In this document: positions 34,656 through 41,766 of the stretch, piece after piece | How the letters are laid out: every line of letters begins with the position of its first letter | Numbering within the stretch: position 1 is the first letter of the stretch | DNA from: DATBLE01 sp963841405 | GTDB lineage: Bacteria > Actinomycetota > Thermoleophilia > Gaiellales > Gaiellaceae | NCBI GenBank assembly: GCA_963841405.1 | Contig: CAWJCM010000001.1 | Location: 124,001 to 188,000 of the forward strand | Direction: 5' to 3' | Length of the DNA stretch: 64,000 bases | The notes under the pieces: model-generated | Database searches by the model: none | The model's input: the letters and a program-made list of their open reading frames with translations, nothing else | Told to the model about the DNA's origin: nothing | Program-made: the position numbers and the translations under genes

Positions 34656-35936
34656 CTAGGCGCCTTCGGCGGCGAGCTCGTCCGGAAGCTCGTCGTCGGC
34701 CGCGCCGGCGCTCGTGACGAGTGTCGGCTTCAGGCCCTTCTGGATCGTCTCCTTGGTGATCACGCATTTGGAGACGTCCTTGCGCGAGGGCAGCTCGAAC
34801 ATCACGTCGAGCAGCGCGTTCTCGATGATCGAGCGCAGGCCGCGGGCACCGGTCTCGCGCTCGAGCGCCTTGTCGGCGATCTCCCAGAGCGCGTCGTCGG
34901 TGAAGACGAGTTCGATCGAGTCGTAGTTGAAGAAGCGCTGATACTGCTTGACGAGCGCGTTCTTCGGCTCCTCGAGGATCTTGACCAGGTCGTCTCGGAG
35001 CAGCTGGTGGACGGCCGAGACGACCGGCAGGCGGCCGATGAACTCGGGGATCAGCCCGTACGAGAGCAGGTCCTCCGGCATCACCTGGGCGAGCAGCTCG
35101 GAGCCCTCCTGCGAGTGCTTCGAGTGAATCTCGGCGCCGAAGCCGACCGCGTTCTTGCCGATCCGCTTGGCGATGATCTTCTCCAGGCCGGCGAATGCCC
35201 CGCCGCAGATGAACAGGATGTTCGTGGTGTCGATCGAGAGGAACTCCTGGTGCGGGTGCTTGCGCCCTCCCTGCGGCGGCACCGAGGCGACCGTTCCCTC
35301 GAGGATCTTCAGCAGCGCCTGCTGGACGCCTTCGCCCGACACGTCGCGGGTGATCGACGGGTTGTCCGCCTTGCGCGCGATCTTGTCGACCTCGTCGATG
35401 TAGATGATCCCGGTCTCCGCCTTCTTGATGTCGAAGTCGGCCGCCTGGATCAGCTTGAGCAGGATGTTCTCGACATCCTCGCCGACGTAGCCGGCCTCCG
35501 TCAGCGCGGTCGCGTCGGCGATCGCGAACGGGACGTTGAGGATCCGCGCGAGCGTCTGGGCGAGGTACGTCTTGCCGCAGCCTGTCGGCCCCAGCAGGAG
35601 GATGTTCGACTTCTGCAGCTCGACGTCGTCGTCGGCCGAGCCCATCTGCACGCGCTTGTAGTGGTTGTAAACGGCCACGGCGAGCGTGCGCTTCGCGGTT
35701 TCCTGGCTGACCACGTACTCGTTCAGCAGCATGTGGATCTCGGTCGGGCGCGGGAGGTTGTCGAGGTCGAGGTGCGTCGGGGCTGTGAGCTCCTCGTCGA
35801 TGATCTCGTTGCAGAGATCGATGCACTCGTCGCAGATGTAGACCCCCGGGCCGGCGATCAGCTTCTTGACCTGCCGCTGGCTCTTGCCGCAGAAGCTGCA
35901 GAGGAGCTGTTCGTTTCCTTCGGACGCTCGGGCCAT
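34656..35936 (-). CDS. clpX: ATP-dependent Clp protease ATPase subunit ClpX
   Basis: ClpX unfolds tagged substrates and feeds them to ClpP. The 426-residue protein has the N-terminal zinc-binding domain (CSFCGKSQ...YICDECIDLC), Walker A GPTGCGKTYLAQ, pore loop GYVGED, Walker B IIYIDEVDKIARK and the C-terminal GARGLRSIIEN sensor segment. It lies 44 nt after clpP, completing the tig-clpP-clpX order. Confidence 0.98.
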   Translation of the reverse strand: MARASEGNEQLLCSFCGKSQRQVKKLIAGPGVYICDECIDLCNEIIDEELTAPTHLDLDNLPRPTEIHMLLNEYVVSQETAKRTLAVAVYNHYKRVQMGSADDDVELQKSNILLLGPTGCGKTYLAQTLARILNVPFAIADATALTEAGYVGEDVENILLKLIQAADFDIKKAETGIIYIDEVDKIARKADNPSITRDVSGEGVQQALLKILEGTVASVPPQGGRKHPHQEFLSIDTTNILFICGGAFAGLEKIIAKRIGKNAVGFGAEIHSKHSQEGSELLAQVMPEDLLSYGLIPEFIGRLPVVSAVHQLLRDDLVKILEEPKNALVKQYQRFFNYDSIELVFTDDALWEIADKALERETGARGLRSIIENALLDVMFELPSRKDVSKCVITKETIQKGLKPTLVTSAGAADDELPDELAAEGA

Positions 35937-35980
35937 GTCTTCGTTGTACCTCGATTTGCCTTTCTCGCCTAGCCCTCGAC

Positions 35981-36565
35981 TCAGCGGTGCTCGATCACCT
36001 GGTCGATGAGCCCGTACTCCTTCGCCTCCTCCGAGCTCATGAAGTAGTCGCGCTCCATGTCCTTCGAGACCTTCTCGAGTGGCTGATCCGTGTGCATGGA
36101 CATGATCTCTTCCATCTTCCGCTTGAGGGCGATCGTCTCCCGGGCATGGATCTCGATGTCGGTCGCCTGTCCCTGGAACCCGCCCCAGACCTGGTGGATC
36201 AGGATCTTGGCATTCGGCAGCGCCATCCGCTTTCCCTTCGTCCCGCCGGCAAGCAGGAGCGCGCCCATGCTCATTGCGATCCCGACGCAGATGGTCTGCA
36301 CGTCCGGCTTGATGAACTGCATCGTGTCGTAGATCGCCAGCCCGGAGTACACGGAACCGCCCGGTGAGTTGATGTAGATCGAGATGTCCTTGTCCGGATC
36401 CTCGGACTCGAGGTGCAGCAGCTGAGCGACGATCAGGTTCGCGATCTGGTCGTCGATCGGCGTACCGAGGAAGATGATGCGTTCGTTCAGCAGGCGCGAA
36501 TAGATGTCGAACGCGCGCTCGCCGCGCGAGGTCTGCTCGATCACCATCGGGATCAACGGGCTCAT
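35981..36565 (-). CDS. clpP: ATP-dependent Clp protease proteolytic subunit
   Basis: The serine peptidase barrel of ClpXP. The 194-residue protein contains INSPGGSVYSGLAIYDTM, nucleophile GIAMSMGALLLAGG (Ser99), HQVWGGFQGQATDI (His124) and the acid in MERDYFMS (Asp173). The ATG overlaps the tig stop (ATGA). One clpP copy is seen here; actinobacteria often have two. Confidence 0.97.
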   Translation of the reverse strand: MSPLIPMVIEQTSRGERAFDIYSRLLNERIIFLGTPIDDQIANLIVAQLLHLESEDPDKDISIYINSPGGSVYSGLAIYDTMQFIKPDVQTICVGIAMSMGALLLAGGTKGKRMALPNAKILIHQVWGGFQGQATDIEIHARETIALKRKMEEIMSMHTDQPLEKVSKDMERDYFMSSEEAKEYGLIDQVIEHR

Positions 36566-37920
36566 GCAGGCTCCTTGCTTCCGGGGGTCCACAGCTTCGT
36601 CTCGCGAGCGGCCGCTCCTTGTTCGGGCGTCCACAGCTTCTCGCGCGCCTGGGCGAGCTCGAGCGGTATCCGCTCGACCTCGGCGACGACCAGATCCAGC
36701 GCCTTGCGCATCCGGAGGTCGTCGCGGAGCAGCTCGTGGCGTCCGCCCGCGAACAGCTGCTCGACGACCTCGTCGGCCTCGTCGCCCTCGGCCTCCGCGT
36801 GCTCGAGGACGAACTCGCGCAGCTCGTCGTCGGTGACCTCCAGGCCGGCTCTGTCGGCGACCGCCTCCAGCGCGAGCTCGCGCGCGACCGAGCGCGCCGC
36901 CTCGGCGCGCAGGCGCTCCTCGAGCTGCTGCGGGGTCTGGTTCGACACGGCGAGATAGGTCTCCGGCGAGATCCCCCGGCGCTCGAGCGACTGGACGAGG
37001 CCGGAGAGAAGCTCGCGCGTGCGCGCCTCGACGAGCGTCGCGGAGGGCTGGATGTTCGAAGCGTCGACGAGCGCGTCGGCGGCGGCGGCCCGGAACTGCG
37101 ACTCGGCCTCCTCCTCGACCTGCTCGCGGATCCGCTGCTCGAGGTCGGCGCGCAGCTCGGCGAGCGTGTCGAACTCGCTAGCGCTCGTGGCCAGCTCGTC
37201 GTCGACCGGCGGGAGGATCTTCTCCTTCACGTCCTTGAGCGTGATCTGCACGGTCTGCGTCCGGCCGTCGCCGAGCTCGACGGCGACCTCCCTGGTCTCG
37301 CCGACGGACATGCCGAGGATCCCTTCCTCGATCTCCTCGAGCACGCGGCCGGCGCCGACGTCGACGACGTAGTCGCGCTGCGCCTCGCCGCCCGGCTGGA
37401 CAAGGTCGACGACCACGGTGTCCGCCTCCCGGACCGGTCGGGCGGCCGGTGCCAGCTCGGCGACGGCGAAGCGGAGCGCCTCGATCTGCTCGTCGACGAG
37501 CTCGGGTGGAACGTCCGACTGCGCATAGCCGACCTGGAGACCATTCCAGTCGGCGACCTCGACGCTGGGTTGGACGTCGACGGTGGCGGTGAAGCTGAAA
37601 TCCTCGTCGGAGGTCTGCGGCAGCTGATAGTCGTATTCAGGACGGGCAACAGGCCGGATGCGCGTCCCGACGAGCGCGTTCCGGTACCAGCCCTCGATGT
37701 GGCTCTCCACCGCCTCCGAGTAGAGCCGCTCCTTGCCGATCCGCGAGACCAGCACCGGCATCGGCACCTTCCCCTTGCGGAAGCCGGGGATCTTCACGGA
37801 CGTGGAGAGATCGGAGGCTGCGTGCTCGACCGCGTGCTGAACGTCGTGTGCGGGAACGTCGACGCTCAGGCGAACCTTGTTCTCGGGCAGCTCCTCGACA
37901 CGGGCGGGCATCGGGGCCAT
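36562..37920 (-). CDS. tig: Trigger factor
   Basis: A ribosome-bound chaperone with peptidyl-prolyl isomerase activity. The 452-residue protein has the ribosome-binding loop VKIPGFRKGKVPMPVL (GFRKGK signature), a PPIase domain (about 150-245) and the helical C-terminal chaperone domain. The extreme C-terminus has a duplicated REKLWTPEQ / ETKLWTPGS element, reflected as a direct DNA repeat. The ATG at 37920 is chosen; a second Met lies three codons on. Confidence 0.95.
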   Translation of the reverse strand: MAPMPARVEELPENKVRLSVDVPAHDVQHAVEHAASDLSTSVKIPGFRKGKVPMPVLVSRIGKERLYSEAVESHIEGWYRNALVGTRIRPVARPEYDYQLPQTSDEDFSFTATVDVQPSVEVADWNGLQVGYAQSDVPPELVDEQIEALRFAVAELAPAARPVREADTVVVDLVQPGGEAQRDYVVDVGAGRVLEEIEEGILGMSVGETREVAVELGDGRTQTVQITLKDVKEKILPPVDDELATSASEFDTLAELRADLEQRIREQVEEEAESQFRAAAADALVDASNIQPSATLVEARTRELLSGLVQSLERRGISPETYLAVSNQTPQQLEERLRAEAARSVARELALEAVADRAGLEVTDDELREFVLEHAEAEGDEADEVVEQLFAGGRHELLRDDLRMRKALDLVVAEVERIPLELAQAREKLWTPEQGAAARETKLWTPGSKEPA

Positions 37921-37960
37921 CGTAGCCACGCTCGCCGCGCCTGCGGCGCGAGCTCGCTCG

Positions 37961-38062
37961 CACGGGGAAACAGCCGGTTTCCCCCGCGGGCCCCCTTCCC
38001 CAGAAACCCGGTCGCACCCGAGCAGCCGCTGGGAGCCGCGCCCGCCATGTCGGTCGCGGCGG
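37961..38062 (-). repeat. tRNA-associated dispersed repeat, copy A
   Basis: On the minus strand this segment reads CGACCGACATGGCGGGCGCG, then GGGTGCGACCGG, then GGGGAAGGGGG and an inverted repeat GGGGAAAC-CGGCT-GTTTCCCC (37964-37984). The same order of blocks occurs at 40137-40240 and 41076-41180. It lies between tRNA-Leu and tig. It does not encode a protein. Confidence 0.8.
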
Positions 38063-38071
38063 TGAACTCGA

Positions 38072-38155
38072 TGCGGGCGGAGGGACTCGAACCCCCAAGA
38101 GCCGAAGCTCACCAGGTCCTAAGCCTGACGCGTTTACCAGTTCCGCCACGCCCGC
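38072..38155 (-). tRNA. tRNA-Leu(TAG)
   Basis: An 84-nt class II tRNA with a long variable arm (GTGAGCTTCGGCTC). The acceptor GCGGGCG/CGCCCGC pairs fully; the anticodon loop CTTAGGA gives anticodon TAG. The T arm GGGGG-TTCGAGT-CCCTC and discriminator A match leucine tRNAs. CCA is not encoded. Confidence 0.95.
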
Positions 38156-38182
38156 GGCGCCGATCAGCATAGAGCCGGTCAG

Positions 38183-38209
38183 GCAGTGACAGACTACGCC
38201 TGTCACTGC
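38183..38209. repeat. 10-bp inverted repeat upstream of tRNA-Leu
   Basis: GCAGTGACAG (38183-38192) and CTGTCACTGC (38200-38209) are perfect reverse complements with a 7-nt loop. They lie 28 nt before the tRNA-Leu 5' end, where its promoter should be, so they could be an operator, an RNA hairpin or an insertion scar. No T tract follows. Confidence 0.6.
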
Positions 38210-38221
38210 AGTCCGCCCGCC

Positions 38222-38249
38222 GCCCCAGCCGACATGGCGGCTGCGGCTC
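38222..38249 (+). repeat. tRNA-associated repeat, partial copy D
   Basis: The block AGCCGACATGGCGGCTGCGG matches the first part of the repeat found at 37961, 40137 and 41076 (GACATGGCGG followed by a GCGGC run). The hairpin half is absent, so this is a fragment. It shows that the two halves of the repeat can separate. Confidence 0.5.
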
Positions 38250-38281
38250 ACCACCGCTCTCGGCCAGCCTCGAGGTTCACC

Positions 38282-38323
38282 CGTCGAAAAGTCTTGGGCG
38301 CGAAGCGCCTGGACTTTTCGACG
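38282..38323. repeat. Long hairpin with 12-bp outer stem
   Basis: CGTCGAAAAGTC (38282-38293) and GACTTTTCGACG (38312-38323) are perfect reverse complements. Inside them GGCGC-GAA-GCGCC makes a second small stem. The stretch 38156-38433 otherwise holds no gene. It lies downstream of the gene at 38434 on the minus strand and could end its transcript, although no T run follows; a transposon-derived origin is equally possible. Confidence 0.6.
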
Positions 38324-38433
38324 AAGAGGAAGGGGTGACGCTGGACGCCCGGCGCTCGACGATTTCCCCCGGCGATCGAGCCCCGGTTGTTCCCGGGAGA
38401 GGGAGGTTGAGGTGCGCCACCCCTTCGTTGGCC

Positions 38434-39120
38434 CTAGTTTGGCCGTTCGGGGAGATTTCTAAACACGCGCTCCCGATCGGATTCGGCCCGTTCTCGCCTG
38501 ACGCGGCCGTCCTTGATCCTGTGCCCGAAGATCACGACGATCGGGGTGAGGAGGATCACGCCGAAGAGGATTCCCGGAATGATCAGCACCCACTTCGCGG
38601 AGATCCGTCCGGACTTGGAGAACGCCTGACCCGCCTGGGGGGCGAAGTCGGGCCGGGCGAGGATGCGCGAGTCCGATCCCGGCGCCGAGAACGTCGCGGC
38701 CGGAACAGCCGAGTCGACCAGCCAGCGGCCGCGGATCTTCCGCATGGTGATGTCGAAGGCGACCGCCCCCAGGGGCGCCCCCTTCTTCAGGTGGACGAGG
38801 AGCACGATGTCGGCGCGAGCCCTGGACGCCGTGTCGATCATCCACCCGTGGAAGCTCGTGCCGGCCACCGGGAACGGGGCGACGGGGAGGAAGCCGTTCC
38901 TCCACTCGCCCTTGTCGCTACCGAGCCTCATCGTCCTCGTGGCCAGGGACCAGGCGCGGACCGAATCGTGGCGGCCGATCGCGGCCGGCACGAAGACGTC
39001 GAGCGTCCGGTCGATCGCCGCCCGGTCGGCCGGCGGGAGCGTAGGCCTCGCCTGCGGGAACGCCGACGGTGTTGGCGATCCCAGCAGGAGTGCGGCGAGA
39101 GCCATGGCGAACCGACGCAC
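38434..39120 (-). CDS. Exported protein with C-terminal membrane anchor
   Basis: A 228-residue protein with a signal peptide (MRRFAMALAALLLGSPTPSA), an extracytoplasmic alpha/beta domain rich in WSLATRTMR and GEWRNGFLPVAPFPV-type sequence, and one C-terminal helix WVLIIPGILFGVILLTPIVV followed by a basic cytoplasmic tail. I do not recognise a named family; the domain has the look of an NTF2-like or lipoprotein-type fold. It stands alone near tRNA genes. Confidence 0.75.
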   Translation of the reverse strand: MRRFAMALAALLLGSPTPSAFPQARPTLPPADRAAIDRTLDVFVPAAIGRHDSVRAWSLATRTMRLGSDKGEWRNGFLPVAPFPVAGTSFHGWMIDTASRARADIVLLVHLKKGAPLGAVAFDITMRKIRGRWLVDSAVPAATFSAPGSDSRILARPDFAPQAGQAFSKSGRISAKWVLIIPGILFGVILLTPIVVIFGHRIKDGRVRRERAESDRERVFRNLPERPN

Positions 39121-39342
39121 GTCTCGACACTAGCAAAACATCTTTGGCGGTTACGAGACAGGAGGGGGTCTACACTCACGCGCTGCTGGATCGCCCCCTG
39201 AGGCTGCCGTTCCTGCTCGTCGTGCGGCCGGCTGGCCTGATCGTGCGCCGGTGCAACCCGCTGCGTCTCCGCCGGCCCGAGCACTCGAACTTCAGCCGTT
39301 GATGGCCCGGATCCTCGGCGTCTCTCTACTGGAGACGCACTC

Positions 39343-39498
39343 GGGGTCTACGCGGAGCGGCTCGAGCAGGGCTGCGGCGAGCTCGGCGTACCGTTCGTCG
39401 ACTCTCGCAGGCCGAGTACAGCGGCTGGTGCGTCGTCGACCGGATCCACATGACCGGGCGCGGCCACGAGCTCGCCGCGTCGTTAGTCGCTCACCCGT
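39343..39498 (+). pseudogene. SGNH/GDSL hydrolase C-terminal remnant
   Basis: One frame gives GVYAERLEQGCGELGVPFVD and, after a frameshift near 39410, the next frame gives YSGWCVVDRIHMTGRGHELA. Together they match the end of SGNH hydrolases, where the D-x-x-H of block V (here DRIH, followed by GRGH) supplies the catalytic Asp and His. The N-terminal GDS block is not visible upstream. This is a decayed fragment. Confidence 0.6.
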
Positions 39499-39628
39499 GT
39501 CCCTCGCTGACCGCCTCCGGGACTCGCTCGGGAAGAATGACGAGCCGGACCAGGATGATCCGTCAGCCGATGCCGACGAAGACCGTGACGACGAGGAGGA
39601 CGACGCGAGCGTCTATCCGCTCTGGTGA
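39497..39628 (+). CDS. Possible small acidic protein, 43 aa
   Basis: A GTG ORF encoding LADRLRDSLGKNDEPDQDDP followed by a long Asp/Glu run and ending YPLW. It ends 22 nt before the SnoaL-like gene. No convincing ribosome-binding site precedes the GTG. The strongly acidic composition is unusual against the arginine-rich shadow ORFs, which is the reason for listing it; it could be the tail of a decayed gene. Confidence 0.35.
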   Translation: MSLADRLRDSLGKNDEPDQDDPSADADEDRDDEEDDASVYPLW

Positions 39629-39650
39629 GACACTGACACCTGGAGGCCCC

Positions 39651-40115
39651 ATGACCGATCCCGAAATCACCGACAAGGACCTGGCAGAGCTGGTCGCACG
39701 CGTCCGGGAGGCGACCGTGGCGCTGATCCGGGGGGACGTGCGCCGCTACCTCGCCCTCGTCTCCCATGCACAGGACTACACGCTCATGCCGCCGACCGGC
39801 GGGGATACGAGGCACGGATTCGATTCGTCCGCAGGGAGCATCGAGGCCCTGGAGAGCTTCTTCGCCGGCGCCGGAGACGGCGACTTCGAGCTCGCGCAGT
39901 CGTACGTCTCGGGCGACCTGGCGGTGCTGGTCGGAGTGGAGCGCCAGCACGGCTTGGTCGGCGACTTGCCCGATCAGGACTGGTCGCTGCGCGTGACGCT
40001 CGTGTTCCGGCGCGAGCAGTCCGACTGGCGATTGGCGCACCGGCACGCCGACGCGCTCGTACATCCGATCGGCATGGATCAACTCTCCGTCCTCGCCCGC
40101 GGTCAAGCTGGTTAG
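39651..40115 (+). CDS. SnoaL/NTF2-like (DUF4440-type) protein
   Basis: A 154-residue protein with the N-terminal helix LVARVREATVALIRGDVRRYLALV, followed by beta strands (DYTLMPPTGG, LAVLVGVERQHG, WSLRVTLVFRRE, WRLAHRHAD). This is the cone-shaped NTF2/SnoaL-like fold common in stress-related ketosteroid-isomerase-like proteins. The ATG has TGGAGG 5 nt upstream. Catalytic function is not inferable. Confidence 0.8.
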   Translation: MTDPEITDKDLAELVARVREATVALIRGDVRRYLALVSHAQDYTLMPPTGGDTRHGFDSSAGSIEALESFFAGAGDGDFELAQSYVSGDLAVLVGVERQHGLVGDLPDQDWSLRVTLVFRREQSDWRLAHRHADALVHPIGMDQLSVLARGQAG

Positions 40116-40136
40116 AATCGGCGTCCGTGAAGATCC

Positions 40137-40240
40137 GTCGCCGCGGCCGACACGCGCGGCTGCGGCCGCTTCGGTCTCAAGGGTGCGAGCTCGGTTTCGG
40201 AGAAGGGGGTTCATGGGGGAAACCGGCCGTTTCCCCCGCG
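40137..40240 (+). repeat. tRNA-associated dispersed repeat, copy B
   Basis: Block order CGCCGCGGCCGAC, GGGTGCGAGC, AGAAGGGGGTTCATG and the perfect 9-bp inverted repeat GGGGGAAAC-CGGCC-GTTTCCCCC (40215-40237). It lies between the SnoaL-like gene and tRNA-Arg(TCG). It is about 70-80% similar to copy C by eye, with near identity over the hairpin. Confidence 0.85.
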
Positions 40241-40275
40241 CGAGCCAGCCGGGCGGCGAAGCCGCCCGCGAGCGT

Positions 40276-40347
40276 TGGCCCCGGGAGGAGTCGAACCTCC
40301 GCACGCAGCTTCGAAGGCTGCCGCTCTGTCCGCTGAGCTACGGGGCC
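40276..40347 (-). tRNA. tRNA-Arg(TCG)
   Basis: Acceptor GGCCCCG/CGGGGCC, anticodon stem GCAGC/GCTGC around the loop CTTCGAA (anticodon TCG), T arm GGAGG-TTCGACT-CCTCC, discriminator A, no encoded CCA. All stems pair on the minus strand. Confidence 0.94.
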
Positions 40348-40363
40348 ACGGCCGGAGCCGAGG

Positions 40364-40437
40364 GGTGACCGATGGGACTCGAACCCACAACCACCGGGAC
40401 CACAACCCGGGGCTCTACCAATTGAGCTACGGCCACC
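40364..40437 (-). tRNA. tRNA-His(GTG)
   Basis: Anticodon stem CCGGG/CCCGG around the loop TTGTGGT gives anticodon GTG. The acceptor GTGGCCG/CGGTCAC is extended by an encoded G at -1 that pairs with the C73 discriminator, the hallmark of histidine tRNA. It is 16 nt from tRNA-Arg(TCG) on the same strand, so the two are probably cotranscribed. Confidence 0.95.
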
Positions 40438-40482
40438 GCGGAGCCGACAGTCTAGCCGCGGCCAGGATCTGGCTTGCACAAG

Positions 40483-40518
40483 CCACACCCCTGCCCGCTG
40501 ATCAGGGCAGGGGTGTGG
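40483..40518 (-). terminator. 14-bp hairpin terminator
   Basis: CCACACCCCTGCCC (40483-40496) and GGGCAGGGGTGTGG (40505-40518) are perfect reverse complements with an 8-nt loop. It lies 9 nt beyond the stop of the gene at 40528 and so ends that transcript. The T tract is weak, but the stem is very stable. A smaller palindrome GGCTTG-CA-CAAGCC overlaps its outer edge at 40471-40484. Confidence 0.7.
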
Positions 40519-40527
40519 TTCACGGCT

Positions 40528-40809
40528 CTAGGCGGAGATGACGACTTCGCCGGACGAGACCCGCGGCGCGGAGCCGTCGACCTCGGGCAGGTTCTCGCGG
40601 ATCCAGTTCGCGGCGGCGATGCTCGACTCGTTCGCACCTGCCTCGTCGTCGAAGACGCTGAACGAAGCCGCGCCGTCGGCTGTGCGGATGAGGTAGTAGG
40701 GCTTGAATCCGTCGATCCCGCTGATCAAGCCTTCGACGTCGGCTGAGTTGCTGACGAGCGCGTCGGCCAGCTCGGGACCGGCCGAGTAGGTGCGAACGGT
40801 GCCATACAT
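40528..40809 (-). CDS. Antibiotic-biosynthesis-monooxygenase-like small protein
   Basis: A 93-residue protein opening MYGTVRTYSAGPELADALV and continuing IDGFKPYYLIRTADGAASF, then an SSIAAANWIRENLPE helix and SGEVVISA strand. This beta-alpha-beta pattern matches dimeric ferredoxin-like ABM/Dabb proteins. Known members include quinol monooxygenases and stress proteins, but no catalytic claim is made here. It is monocistronic, with a strong terminator behind it. Confidence 0.75.
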   Translation of the reverse strand: MYGTVRTYSAGPELADALVSNSADVEGLISGIDGFKPYYLIRTADGAASFSVFDDEAGANESSIAAANWIRENLPEVDGSAPRVSSGEVVISA

Positions 40810-40932
40810 GTGGACCTCCTGTTGGAAGCGTGCCGCCGCCTGGCGAGGGTGGGATCGACCCACACGGCCGAAAGACGCGATCGGCGCGTGCAGTAGCACA
40901 CATCGGGCGCACCGGGACACCCGACTCGAACA

Positions 40933-40960
40933 CGAAAGGCCCTGCTTCCAGGGCCTTTCG
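40933..40960 (-). terminator. Terminator of tRNA-Arg(TCT)
   Basis: CGAAAGGCCCTG and CAGGGCCTTTCG form a perfect 12-bp stem with a 4-nt loop (40945-40948). It begins 5 nt past the tRNA-Arg(TCT) 3' end on the minus strand. The downstream side reads TTTCGTGTT, giving a modest T-rich end. Confidence 0.75.
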
Positions 40961-40964
40961 GTGG

Positions 40965-41037
40965 TGCGCCTGGGAGGATTCGAACCCCCGACCCGCGGCT
41001 TAGAAGGCCGCCGCTCTGTCCCCTGAGCTACAGGCGC
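40965..41037 (-). tRNA. tRNA-Arg(TCT)
   Basis: Acceptor GCGCCTG/CAGGCGC, anticodon stem GCGGC/GCCGC around the loop CTTCTAA (anticodon TCT, reading AGA/AGG), T arm GGGGG-TTCGAAT-CCTCC, discriminator A. No CCA is encoded. A 12-bp terminator follows immediately. Confidence 0.95.
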
Positions 41038-41075
41038 TCTGCCAGAGAGTAGCGCTCCGCTCTCCCGCCTCTCCT

Positions 41076-41180
41076 CGCCGCCGCGGCCGACATGGCGGCC
41101 GCGGCCGCTGCGCCATCGAGGGTGCGAGCAGGGTCTCAGGGAAGGGGGTTCACGGGGGAAACCGGCCGTTTCCCCCGTGC
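41076..41180 (+). repeat. tRNA-associated dispersed repeat, copy C
   Basis: Blocks CGCCGCGGCCGACATGGCGG, GGGTGCGAGC, GGGAAGGGGGTTCACG and the perfect 9-bp inverted repeat GGGGGAAAC-CGGCC-GTTTCCCCC (41154-41176). The hairpin lies 3 nt past the stop of the CAP-domain gene on the minus strand and may serve as its terminator. The other side borders tRNA-Arg(TCT). Confidence 0.85.
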
Positions 41181-41728
41181 TATCTGACGCCGAAGTCGGC
41201 CGTGAGGATGGTGACGTCGAGGCCCTCGTAGACGCCGGCAGCCGCAAGCGCGCGCACACCGCCGATTCCGACCTCGCGCCAGCGCGGGGCAAGCAGGTTC
41301 TGACGATGCTGTGGGCTCTTCAGCCACATGTCGACGGCCTCCGCGGCGCTTAGCTCGGGAGAGGCCCAGGCGAGGTTCTCGCCCGCCGCCCACGACCGGC
41401 CGGGAAGTGCCGGGTAGACCGCCTTGATCCGCACCCAGAAGGCCGCGCCGTCGTACGACTCGTGGGCGAAGTACCCGTGCTCCGCCATCGAAAGCGAGTG
41501 CCCGCGTGCCGCGACGAACAACCGTCGATTGATCCGGAGCGGCACGAGACCGTGCCGGACGCGCTGCTGGTTGACGGCGACGACGACCTGCTGCTCGAGA
41601 TCGGCGAGCGCGTTGACGCCCTCCACTCGAACCGCGTTCCGCTTTCCGGTGGGCTGGTCGGAGACGCGCGCGGACGCAGGTGCGCCGACGGCGAGCAGGG
41701 CGACCAGGACGAGCAGGGCGCGCGCCAT
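41180..41728 (-). CDS. Secreted CAP/SCP-domain protein
   Basis: A 182-residue protein with a signal peptide (MARALLVLVALLAVGAPASA). The CAP domain runs from VVVAVNQQRVRHGLVPLRIN through RGHSLSMAEHGYFAHESYDG and WAAGENLAWAS to VDMWLKSPQHRQNLLAPRWREVGIG. The paired histidines (MAEHGYFAH and SPQHRQNL) mark the CAP cavity. Bacterial CAP proteins are extracytoplasmic, of mostly unknown function. It is the downstream neighbour of the AI-2E family gene. Confidence 0.92.
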   Translation of the reverse strand: MARALLVLVALLAVGAPASARVSDQPTGKRNAVRVEGVNALADLEQQVVVAVNQQRVRHGLVPLRINRRLFVAARGHSLSMAEHGYFAHESYDGAAFWVRIKAVYPALPGRSWAAGENLAWASPELSAAEAVDMWLKSPQHRQNLLAPRWREVGIGGVRALAAAGVYEGLDVTILTADFGVR

Positions 41729-41766
41729 ATGTCTCCCATCGGCCTATGGGGCCGAAGACTTGAGAC

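Noticed and set aside
40471..41180. The cluster of hairpins and repeats as a CRISPR array
   Set aside because: The hairpins differ in sequence, the spacing is irregular and they are separated by tRNA and protein genes; there are no cas genes.
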